A DNA stretch of 36,584 bases, from IMG/VR virus record IMGVR_UViG_3300009173_000043, positions 1-36,584 of that record. One strand, written 5' to 3'. The stretch is from a virus. Below are positions 23,185 through 29,684 of this stretch, piece after piece. Numbering within the stretch: the stretch's first letter is position 1; each line of letters starts with the position of its first letter. The notes under the pieces were generated by a model. The model made no database searches, was not told where the DNA came from, and saw only the letters and a list, made by a program, of their open reading frames with translations. A program made the translations under genes and the position numbers.

Positions 23185-25208
23185 AGTCCAGGGAAGCCTA
23201 CCGATCTCCTGACTCGCTACCGGGTACGACGACTTACCGGGATGAGGGATCCGCGAAGGGACTCCCGCCAGACAAGGGCGATGGCGGCGGCCATCAAGAC
23301 CCCGATTCCGCCTCGAGGCGGGAGCGTGCGCTCCCCGCGCCCGGTGGATCCGACTCCGAGGAGAAACCCCCCTCCCAGCCAGTCTACAACCTTCCTGGCC
23401 CGTCCGACTCCCACCCCGACGGCAGCCTCCACAAGGACAGGGTCCGCACCAAGGGTGTGCCAGGCGAGCAGTACGATCCAGAGCCCATCGACCAACCTGG
23501 CGGTGGTTTCCGCCGGAGGACTCTCCAAGGAGTAGAGGCCGGCAAGAAGAAGCCCTTCCCGACGAACAAGCAAAAGAAGCAGAAGGGGAAGGCGTACCTG
23601 TACTCTCGCCGCTGGTACAAGAAGAACCGCAAGAAGAAGATCATGAAGGTCAAGCGGAAGTACAGGGTCGAGAAGAACAAGGGCTGGAAGAAGAGAGACA
23701 TCAAGAACCGGAACAACCCATCCAAGGACAAGAGGTTCCAGCGTAAGCCGGGGGGTGGCTACAAGGATCCCGCAGATCGCTCCAAGGATTGGAGGGGCGG
23801 GGACAAGCGGACCAAACTCAAGGTGAAGCGGAAGAACGCCGCATTCGATGAGGGCCTCCTCCGCAGGACCCCACCAGCAGCTTCCACAGTCGGGGCCGAG
23901 CTGGAACTCATGCTCGAGCTCCAGGAGGATCTCCGGGGCGATTTCATGGACTTCATCCTGTGGTTGGAGGATGTCGGACCCGCCGAGGTGTTCTTTGCGG
24001 AGCTGGAGGAACTCGGCCTCGAGATGCCCCTGGATGAGGTGTATGAGATAGCGGAAGGGGCGGCAGCGGTGGCCCGAACCCTCAAGGACACTTTCGCCAG
24101 GCCAAGACCTGTCGACACAGCTCTCGAGTACGGCATCCCTCTGGAGGCCGTGGGGGAGCACCCCTCATGGTCCTATCCGAGTACCCATGTCCTCCAGGCA
24201 GAGCTTCTCGCACGGTACTTGTCCCATATCCATCCAGAGTACGGGGAGCATTTCCGCTCCCTGGCCGACGATGTCGCCCGTTCCAGGGTGGTCGGGGGGA
24301 TGCACTTCCCGAGCGATTGCGAGTACGCAATCGACCTCGCCGATGAGATGGAGGAAGACATGATTCAGGAGTGGGGGTACTCGGACGACGCCGCTGGCCG
24401 TGTGGCCAGGCGGGCCGACTTCTTCCGCGACCAGGAGTGGAACCCTCAAAGGTCCGACGACTCGAGGGAACCGAGCTCCGTCCCCGAAGGCGATGATGTC
24501 CCCTCCCAGTCCCCTTCCGGCCTGACATCGTGGGTAGGTCAGCAGGAGGAGCGGGAGAACGGGACCCCAGCACATGGGCACCCAGTAGACCGAGACCGTC
24601 CTGGAGCTCCAGGCTCCGCCAGGGTGATCCCGAGAGGCCAGGGGTTCTCTGGCCGGACCGCCAACCGCCAGCTCGTGGCAGCCAAGCTCGCCGAGATCAT
24701 GGGCGGCACGGCGCAGAAGGTCCAGCAGAGGGCCGACACCCTGTCGGTCAAGATGACCCGGGTGATCGGGAAGTCCCCCATGTGGCTGTTCAACGTGTCC
24801 GGCGGGGAGAACATCCACCGGGTCAGACTCAAGGCTGTGCGGAAGGGGAACGTCCGGACGCTCGCCAAGGCCGACGTCCTGGTGAGCTGCGACTGCGAGT
24901 TCTGGCGGTGGCAGGGTCCCGAGCACTGGGCGAAGGCCGGGGGGTATCTCTATGGACGCCCCCGGGGATCCGCCTCGAGTCCCGCCGTTCGCGACCCGAA
25001 CGGGGAACACCGGGCCTGCAAGCATGTGGTCGCCGTTCTCCGGAAGGCGAAGGGGTACAGCTTCAGGACGAGGAACCAAGATAAGAAGATGCGGGAGCTC
25101 CGGCGGAATAAGACCGCCTCCCCGTGGGATCTTCTCATATCTGTCTTGATCCCCTCACCGGGTAATGTGGCGGAGAGACACGGGAGGAGGCGAGATGCCG
25201 AACTATGA
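23181..25208 (+). CDS. PAP2-type phosphatase and SWIM zinc-finger fusion protein, 675 aa
   Basis: The start is a GTG in a GTGA overlap with the previous gene. Residues 1-120 are Pro/Gly/Asp-rich and probably disordered. Residues 121-220 are extremely basic (KKPFPTNKQKKQKGKAYLYS, then KKNRKKKIMKVKRKY), suited to binding DNA or RNA. Residues 240-390 are a helical domain with all three PAP2/haloperoxidase motifs: KX6RP (K302, R309, P310), PSxH (P333, S334, H336) and SRX5HX3D (S368, R369, H375, D379). No transmembrane helix is visible, so it resembles soluble members of that superfamily, which cleave phosphomonoesters through a phospho-His. At the C-terminus CDC (570-572) and CKH (613-615) form a SWIM-type CxCxnCxH zinc site. 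A virion protein with an intact phosphatase active site is unusual. The substrate is unknown. Confidence 0.75.
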   Translation: MKSREAYRSPDSLPGTTTYRDEGSAKGLPPDKGDGGGHQDPDSASRRERALPAPGGSDSEEKPPSQPVYNLPGPSDSHPDGSLHKDRVRTKGVPGEQYDPEPIDQPGGGFRRRTLQGVEAGKKKPFPTNKQKKQKGKAYLYSRRWYKKNRKKKIMKVKRKYRVEKNKGWKKRDIKNRNNPSKDKRFQRKPGGGYKDPADRSKDWRGGDKRTKLKVKRKNAAFDEGLLRRTPPAASTVGAELELMLELQEDLRGDFMDFILWLEDVGPAEVFFAELEELGLEMPLDEVYEIAEGAAAVARTLKDTFARPRPVDTALEYGIPLEAVGEHPSWSYPSTHVLQAELLARYLSHIHPEYGEHFRSLADDVARSRVVGGMHFPSDCEYAIDLADEMEEDMIQEWGYSDDAAGRVARRADFFRDQEWNPQRSDDSREPSSVPEGDDVPSQSPSGLTSWVGQQEERENGTPAHGHPVDRDRPGAPGSARVIPRGQGFSGRTANRQLVAAKLAEIMGGTAQKVQQRADTLSVKMTRVIGKSPMWLFNVSGGENIHRVRLKAVRKGNVRTLAKADVLVSCDCEFWRWQGPEHWAKAGGYLYGRPRGSASSPAVRDPNGEHRACKHVVAVLRKAKGYSFRTRNQDKKMRELRRNKTASPWDLLISVLIPSPGNVAERHGRRRDAEL

Positions 25209-25584
25209 GTATCAGTGCGGGAGTTGTGAGCTCCACTTCGAGCAACGCCTCCCTATCGCCCGTCATGATGAGGCCCAGGACTGCCCCGACTGCGGGACGC
25301 CTGAAGCCAACAAGCTCGTGTCCGCCGTGGGGTTCATCCTCAAGGGCGACGGATGGGCGGGCAAGAACAACCGCATCAAGAACCAAATGGCGCAGAAGAA
25401 TCGACGTCTGGACACTAAAGGCGGTGAGATGAAGCGAGATGCTCCAGTGGCCTCGCTGTCTCCCAATGTAGAGGGTGAACAGACGGGGAGCTGGGCGGAA
25501 GCCAAGGCACTTGCAGCCAGTAAGGGCAAGGAAACAACGTCATACGACTCCTATATCCGCAAGGAGAAGGCAGGTAGATCATGA
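25195..25584 (+). CDS. FmdB-type zinc-ribbon protein, 129 aa
   Basis: I choose the ATG at 25195, 4 bases after GGAGG, over an upstream in-frame GTG; it overlaps the previous gene by 14 bases. The start MPNYEYQCGSCELHFEQ, followed by a second pair CPDCG about 28 residues later, is the FmdB regulatory-protein zinc ribbon (CxxC, then CxxC). The rest is basic and low-complexity (AQKNRRLDTKGGEMKRD) with no further domain. In bacteria the family is associated with gene regulation; phages carry it next to structural genes with an unknown role. It overlaps the following gene by ATGA. Confidence 0.75.
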   Translation: MPNYEYQCGSCELHFEQRLPIARHDEAQDCPDCGTPEANKLVSAVGFILKGDGWAGKNNRIKNQMAQKNRRLDTKGGEMKRDAPVASLSPNVEGEQTGSWAEAKALAASKGKETTSYDSYIRKEKAGRS

Positions 25585-26294
25585 GAGGCATCGTAGCTAG
25601 CATCCGGGAGAGACTCCCGAACCACATCGACATGGTGATTCCGGTTGAGGCCGGGGTATCCCAGTACCGCATCCGTGCAGCGAACAACCTGGACACGGCG
25701 GCAACTGGGACCACGGATGTCGTGTTCACCGTGCAGTCGAAGGGTTTCTTCCGCTCTCCGGGCGTGGCTTCCAAGAAGCACCACATCCCCCACGGATCCG
25801 GTCGGGACAAGGCCGTCACCCGCGCCATCTTCGATCCAATGGACTACTACGACCCCACCGTGGGGGCCACCGATGTGATCCCGCAGGATGATGACATTCT
25901 GTTCATGCGGATCGAGCGTTACCTGGACGCCCTGGACAACTGGGAGGCCGCTGGACCGATCAACGTGATCCTCCCCGCTTCGGCCATGAGGGTGGGTCGT
26001 CCGATCCTCACGCTCTACGGCACGGCCCCGCAAGTGGGGGTCGCTGGGAGCAAGCCCCCTGCTACCGCCATGCACCTCCACCTGCCCGCTTATACGGCGG
26101 AGATGAAGATCATCAACCTCGATGCTGCCAACGACCTACTGGTCGCGTTCGGCACGGGACAGACGCTCGCCGTCGTCCCCGCAGGCGGCGACATCCGGCT
26201 CTCGTCGGCGAATGCCACGGAGATTCTGCTCGGAGCTGACACGGGCGCCGTCCTGTTTTCGGCGTTCCTGACTCTGATGAATGGCCCGTCGTAA
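25581..26294 (+). CDS. Structural protein of unknown role, 237 aa
   Basis: The start overlaps the preceding stop as ATGA. The protein is a beta-rich mix with an alternating hydrophobic pattern (NNLDTAATGTTDVVFTV, ILFMRIERYLDALDNWEAAG, INVILPASAMRVGRPILTLY). A conserved-looking central stretch (RSPGVASKKHHIPHGSGRDK, then FDPMDYYDP) is followed by strand-rich sequence ending in FSAFLTLMNGPS. It has no signal peptide, cysteine motif or enzyme motif. The composition suits a tail- or head-decoration protein. I cannot name it. Confidence 0.5.
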   Translation: MRGIVASIRERLPNHIDMVIPVEAGVSQYRIRAANNLDTAATGTTDVVFTVQSKGFFRSPGVASKKHHIPHGSGRDKAVTRAIFDPMDYYDPTVGATDVIPQDDDILFMRIERYLDALDNWEAAGPINVILPASAMRVGRPILTLYGTAPQVGVAGSKPPATAMHLHLPAYTAEMKIINLDAANDLLVAFGTGQTLAVVPAGGDIRLSSANATEILLGADTGAVLFSAFLTLMNGPS

Positions 26295-26316
26295 CGGGGG
26301 GTGCGGTGGACGTGTG

Positions 26317-26334
26317 CGGTACGCCGTCTATACC
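26317..26334 (+). promoter_or_regulatory. CGGTAC-N6-TATACC element, candidate promoter
   Basis: CGGTAC at 26317-26322, six bases, then TATACC at 26329-26334 in the 113-base gap before the gene at 26408. TATACC is close to a -10 hexamer. This is the third 6-base-spaced copy; the others are at 22710 and 28429. Confidence 0.35.
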
Positions 26335-26407
26335 GATGATAAATGATAGGAAGCCGGAGCCAAGTCCAAGTCGGGCAGGGCCATGAACATTCAAGGAGAA
26401 ATCTGAA

Positions 26408-27151
26408 ATGCCTTACATCTGCCTACGACGAACTGACATGGGGGACGCCCTTTCGCAGGGAACCTTCTACGTCGGAGACCTGACCCCCAACGCGGGCCAG
26501 AAGATTCTACACGCTGGAGAGCCCGTCTTCGGGATCGACCCCACTGGGAACAACGTGGAGCCTTCGGCCTATGCTGGACCCATCATCCCCGTGGCGACGA
26601 GCGCTGGTTCCACCGTGCTCACTGAAGACCCGGGCGACACGAGTGGCGTCACCAGTGCCGAGTACACGGGCCTATCGGCCTTCCTGCTCGACAACTGCGT
26701 GGACGGTGCCGATGCGGGCACCCTGTCCGCAGCCGACGCCCTCACCATCTCCACAGCCCTTGTGGCCGAGATGAGGACCAACGGCGGTGCCATGACGAGC
26801 GCAGCTATTGAGACCATCATCCAGGTCACCGACGCTGCGGTCACCGTGGCGGCCTCGGAGATTCAGAACGCTGGCTTCGTTGCCGGCGTCCTGCGTTGTC
26901 TGGCTGGTGCGACCTACACGGTTCCCATCACGACCGAGATCTTCGCTGCTGGTGGTAATGCTACCGCTGCTGGTGGTTCGTTCACTGCTGCGAACACCCG
27001 CCGCTGTGGTCTGATCACTCTGACGGACAGCCTCACGGAGTCCATTCGTGTCGGTCAGCTCGAAGGGTTCATCGCTGCGGGGTTCTCATACCTGGGAACC
27101 GCTGCTGCAGCCGTGGTGGTGTATGACGACGATGGTTCCGTCCTTTCGTAA
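26408..27151 (+). CDS. Ala/Thr-rich virion protein, 247 aa
   Basis: The ATG follows AAGGAGAAATCTGAA. The protein is rich in Ala, Thr, Gly and Val, with almost no Lys. It begins with a short beta module (PYICLRRTDMGDALSQGTFYVGDLTPNAGQ; quoted segments are shorter in the sequence) and continues with a helix-rich middle (ADALTISTALVAEMRTNG). The segment TYTVPITTEIFAAGGN and the closing VGQLEGFIAAGFSYLGTAAA suggest a beta-sandwich or tail-tube-like fold, but this is uncertain. It is followed by a hairpin that could terminate. I infer a structural protein; a tail-tube protein is one possibility. Confidence 0.5.
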   Translation: MPYICLRRTDMGDALSQGTFYVGDLTPNAGQKILHAGEPVFGIDPTGNNVEPSAYAGPIIPVATSAGSTVLTEDPGDTSGVTSAEYTGLSAFLLDNCVDGADAGTLSAADALTISTALVAEMRTNGGAMTSAAIETIIQVTDAAVTVAASEIQNAGFVAGVLRCLAGATYTVPITTEIFAAGGNATAAGGSFTAANTRRCGLITLTDSLTESIRVGQLEGFIAAGFSYLGTAAAAVVVYDDDGSVLS

Positions 27152-27152
27152 G

Positions 27153-27174
27153 TGATCGGGTCTTGATCCGGTCA
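27153..27174 (+). terminator. Weak hairpin after the 247-aa gene
   Basis: TGATCGG (27153-27159) pairs with CCGGTCA (27168-27174), including one T-G pair, around an 8-base loop. It directly follows the stop codon. There is no T-run, so it may be a processing or attenuating hairpin more than a true terminator. Confidence 0.35.
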
Positions 27175-27227
27175 GGGGGCGTTGAAGACGTTCTCTGGCT
27201 TCACTTATGGAGGAGGGCATTCACGGC

Positions 27228-27461
27228 ATGGTAGAAGAAAAGCGATACAGAACCTCGGATCTTTACTACGCAGCATATCTGCGCGTGGCAGGGGTCCCTC
27301 TCATTGAGACTGCTCGTGAGGGCGGCAGGGTCTATTTCGTTTTCGAGTCCGTTGAGGGCCTCCGTGACTTGAAGAACGAGTATTTCAACCGCAAGGCAAA
27401 GGTTCCGGCCTTGAGCTATGCCGACGAGATCAGGTCCATGAAGGCCCTGACCCACATGTAG
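27228..27461 (+). CDS. DUF5659-like small protein, 77 aa
   Basis: I choose the ATG at 27228 because GGAGGAGGG at 27209-27217 serves as its ribosome binding site; an ATG at 27207 would place that site inside the gene. The sequence RTSDLYYAAYLRVAGVPL, then GRVYFVFESVEGLRDLKNEY, fits the DUF5659 pattern of short phage proteins (a helix, a beta hairpin and a second helix). The family has no known biochemical function. It lies among structural genes. A second similar small protein is at 28845. Confidence 0.6.
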   Translation: MVEEKRYRTSDLYYAAYLRVAGVPLIETAREGGRVYFVFESVEGLRDLKNEYFNRKAKVPALSYADEIRSMKALTHM

Positions 27462-27528
27462 GGATCCCCATGCACCCGAGACCAGTCTCCGGCTTCCACC
27501 CGATGGTCACGATTGAGGGGGCCCCCAC

Positions 27529-28422
27529 ATGGCGATAGCATTTTCACCCGGGCAGGAAACGAGTCGGGGCGACCTGGACATCTTCCTTACGAACTCGTCG
27601 GGCAACTCATCGAATGCCTACGCCATCTCCTATGCTGTCTACTTCTTCGACCCCGCCACCGAGGAGGAGGTCCTCATCGGATCCGCCACCAGGACGGCGG
27701 TGAATCCTACGGTCGGGGAGTACTATGCTGCGCTTCTGGTACCCCCTTCAGCGGCGGCCGGGACCTACCGCATCCGGTGGACATTCAACGAGTTTTCCAG
27801 CAGCCCCGCACAGTTGGTCGTTCAGGAGTTCGCAGTCGTGGAGTCTTCAGCTCTGCTTGCAGCCACCTACTCGGATCAAGAGCAGTCGATGATCGACAAA
27901 CTCCGGCTCCTCCTCCGTGACCAGAATCCAGACAAGTTCTATCACTTCAGGCCGCCAGAGCATGAGGGGGCCGTAGGGTCCTACAACCGGGTCTTCGGGC
28001 AGATCTGGGAGGATGCCGAGCTCCTGGAGTACATCGAGCGCGGCCTCGACTGGTGGAACATGTTCCCGCCAGAGACAGAGGAACTCAACACCGTCCACAA
28101 CCTGGTGATCCGGAAGCCCACCTGGCGCACTGCGATTCTGTGGTCGGCCATCACGCACGCCTGCTTCGCCCTCATGGCGAACTGGACCGCCGACGAGTTC
28201 GATTACTCTATTGGGGGCGTCAGCCTCAGCCTCGAGCGGTCGTCCAAGTATGAGAGCTTGAAGTCGAACGCCGAGGGGCAGTTCGACAAGGCCACTGAAG
28301 CTAAGGCCCGCACGGTGAAGATCATGCGGGGGCTCTCGCAACCCAAGTACGGGATCGGTATCCGCTCCGCCTTCGGTCCCCATGTGGGACGTGGCGTCCT
28401 CGGACCCCGCAACTTTCTGTAG
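27529..28422 (+). CDS. Structural protein with N-terminal Ig-like domain, possible head-tail connector, 297 aa
   Basis: The ATG follows GAGGGGG. Residues 1-105 are a beta-sandwich-like domain (ISYAVYFFDPATEEEVL, then GTYRIRWTFNEFSSSP). The rest has a helix-rich core (DKLRLLLRDQNPDKFYHFRP, then WNMFPPETEELNTVHNLV) and a C-terminal tail with IGIRSAFGPHVGRGVLGPRN. Similar C-terminal tails occur in phage proteins I believe belong to neck or structural positions, but I cannot confirm the family. It is not an enzyme as far as can be seen. A neck or adaptor role is a guess from its position among small virion genes. Confidence 0.5.
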   Translation: MAIAFSPGQETSRGDLDIFLTNSSGNSSNAYAISYAVYFFDPATEEEVLIGSATRTAVNPTVGEYYAALLVPPSAAAGTYRIRWTFNEFSSSPAQLVVQEFAVVESSALLAATYSDQEQSMIDKLRLLLRDQNPDKFYHFRPPEHEGAVGSYNRVFGQIWEDAELLEYIERGLDWWNMFPPETEELNTVHNLVIRKPTWRTAILWSAITHACFALMANWTADEFDYSIGGVSLSLERSSKYESLKSNAEGQFDKATEAKARTVKIMRGLSQPKYGIGIRSAFGPHVGRGVLGPRNFL

Positions 28423-28428
28423 ACTCAG

Positions 28429-28446
28429 CGGTACGGCGGCTATCTC
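28429..28446 (+). promoter_or_regulatory. CGGTAC-N6-TATCTC element, candidate promoter
   Basis: CGGTAC at 28429-28434, six bases, then TATCTC at 28441-28446, matching the copy at 22710 except in the spacer. It begins 7 bases after the previous stop. If TATCTC is the -10, a transcript would start about 20 bases before the TTG gene at 28473, just including its ribosome binding site. Confidence 0.35.
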
Positions 28447-28472
28447 TCCGTCATGTACGAGGAGGATGAGCC

Positions 28473-28835
28473 TTGGCACAGCACGGCGATACAGTCACAT
28501 TCCACGTTTTGTTTGTGGATTCGTTCAATGACGGCATGGTCGTCGCGGACGCAACCATCGAGGTGTTCACCTTCAATGCAGATGGTGTACGCACGGTTCT
28601 TGCTGCTGCGGGCACCGCCATGGACGCGGACGCCGAGAACGGCCACTACAGTTACCAGTTCGAGGTGGACGGTGACTGGACCGGACTCGGCTACAGCCCC
28701 CGCATCCATGCCCTCATGCAGGCCACTGACCCCGTGGGCGGCGGTAAGATCCTGGCAGAAGACTCCGCCGATATTTACCCAAAGGGGGGTACTTCCAGCA
28801 CGGGCGGGGGGATGACCGCCAAACTTGTTCAATAG
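28473..28835 (+). CDS. Small beta-rich structural protein, 120 aa
   Basis: The TTG at 28473 lies 7 bases after GAGGAGG, and no better start exists in frame. The sequence GDTVTFHVLFVDSFNDG, then ATIEVFTFNADGV and YSYQFEVDGDWTGLG, resembles a single Ig-like or transthyretin-like beta-sandwich, with a flexible Gly/Ser tail. It shares this style with the N-terminal domain of the preceding 297-residue protein, which may indicate they form the same structure. No enzymatic motif is present. Confidence 0.55.
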   Translation: MAQHGDTVTFHVLFVDSFNDGMVVADATIEVFTFNADGVRTVLAAAGTAMDADAENGHYSYQFEVDGDWTGLGYSPRIHALMQATDPVGGGKILAEDSADIYPKGGTSSTGGGMTAKLVQ

Positions 28836-28844
28836 GAGGCGCCA

Positions 28845-29084
28845 TTGTCCGACACCCTCAAACTGACCGACTTCCGGATGGCGGGGTTCCTGCTCGCCAG
28901 GGATGTGCAGTTCAAGGGTACGGAGTCCGACGGGTCTGATGTCGTGTTCGTGTTCGATGATACGGGCGGCATCGCATCCAAGACCCTCGACCTATATCCG
29001 GGGTCTGCCGAACAGAAGTATGATGCGGCCTGCAAGACCATGCACGACATGGTCAAGATCAGGAAACGGTCGAGGAGGCGCTGA
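28845..29084 (+). CDS. Small protein resembling DUF5659, 79 aa
   Basis: A TTG start lies 5 bases after AGGAGG, which overlaps the previous stop. The pattern LTDFRMAGFLLARDVQFKG, then DVVFVFDDTGG, then a helix with a basic end (HDMVKIRKRSRRR) resembles the 77-residue protein at 27228, with a helix, a FVF beta strand and a second helix. The match is weaker than for that protein. Its stop shares one base with the next ATG. Function is unknown. Confidence 0.5.
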   Translation: MSDTLKLTDFRMAGFLLARDVQFKGTESDGSDVVFVFDDTGGIASKTLDLYPGSAEQKYDAACKTMHDMVKIRKRSRRR

Positions 29085-29512
29085 TGGACATCGGATACCG
29101 GGAGTATGTGGCCGTCCTCGAGCATGAGCTCCACGAGGCCGCCGAGAGGATTCAAGCTCTCGACGCCAGTCAGCAGGAGGTCAACGCCCGCCACCAGGCC
29201 GTCGTACACACGACCGATGTTGAGATCGAACGCCTGATGAGGGATGCCGGGATACTGGACCAGGTGCAGGAGCAGCGCACGCACAGGCGGGAGAGCTTGA
29301 AGAAATCGCAGGAGGAGCTGGACGAGATCGGCCAGGAGATGGACGAGCTCGCAGCCGTTCGGAAGTACCTCCTACATCGGGGGCGTGAGGCGTCCCACGA
29401 GCTTGAAAAACCTCCGGAAACCCTTTCTGTGGGCCCCACAGAAGACGTTTTGGAGGACGATAAAAAGAAAAACATGCCCTCCGAAGGCGTTAGCCGCGGG
29501 GGTGTTGAATAG
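29084..29512 (+). CDS. Coiled-coil protein, 142 aa
   Basis: The ATG overlaps the previous stop by one base (TGATG). Nearly all of residues 10-105 show heptad-like repeats with Glu, Gln, Ala and Leu (YREYVAVLEHELHEAAERIQ, then LKKSQEELDEIGQEMDELAA), consistent with one long coiled coil or hairpin. The C-terminus is acidic and disordered. Such proteins often act as assembly chaperones or tail rod components. I do not recognise a family. Confidence 0.6.
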   Translation: MDIGYREYVAVLEHELHEAAERIQALDASQQEVNARHQAVVHTTDVEIERLMRDAGILDQVQEQRTHRRESLKKSQEELDEIGQEMDELAAVRKYLLHRGREASHELEKPPETLSVGPTEDVLEDDKKKNMPSEGVSRGGVE

Positions 29513-29516
29513 CCAC

Positions 29517-29537
29517 CCTATACGAGACTACTATAGG
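29517..29537 (+). repeat. Inverted repeat CCTATA/TATAGG
   Basis: CCTATA (29517-29522) and TATAGG (29532-29537) are exact complements around a 9-base centre, extended outward to CACC/GGTG if one C is bulged. The two-fold symmetry and position upstream of an abundant structural gene suit an operator or a promoter with palindromic core. Function is inferred. Confidence 0.35.
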
Positions 29538-29570
29538 TGAGCGGATCCTTCTGAGGACCGTCGGATTGGA

Positions 29571-29660
29571 TTGATTGCCCTATCGGCAGCCGGCTTGCAG
29601 CCGGTGTGGCGGACACCTGTGGTGTTCAAGCCTCGGATTGTTACGCCAATCAACCACCAC
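29571..29660 (+). ncRNA. Structured, tRNA-like leader with competing hairpins
   Basis: TTGATTG (29571-29577) pairs perfectly with CAATCAA (29647-29653), which is followed by CCACCACCA. Inside, GCCGG-CTTGCAG-CCGGT (29589-29605) looks like an anticodon arm with TGC, and GGTGT-GGCGG-ACACC (29603-29617) competes with it for the shared GGT. GATTG (29636-29640) competes with the closing stem for CAATC. A proper D arm and T arm are missing, so this is not a functional tRNA. It may be a leader RNA with alternative folds upstream of the 753-residue gene. Confidence 0.3.
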
Positions 29661-29684
29661 CAACCTCTTTAGGAGATCTTCATC

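Noticed and set aside
23821-24400. PAP2 match as a chance hit
   Set aside because: I considered chance because single motifs are short, but three motifs in the right order and spacing within about 80 residues, on a helical background, make chance unlikely; I kept it as a real call.
29571-29660. A tRNA-Ala(TGC) gene
   Set aside because: The closing stem, TGC loop and CCA look suggestive, but the anticodon-like arm is too close to the 5' end and no D arm or pairing T arm can be drawn.
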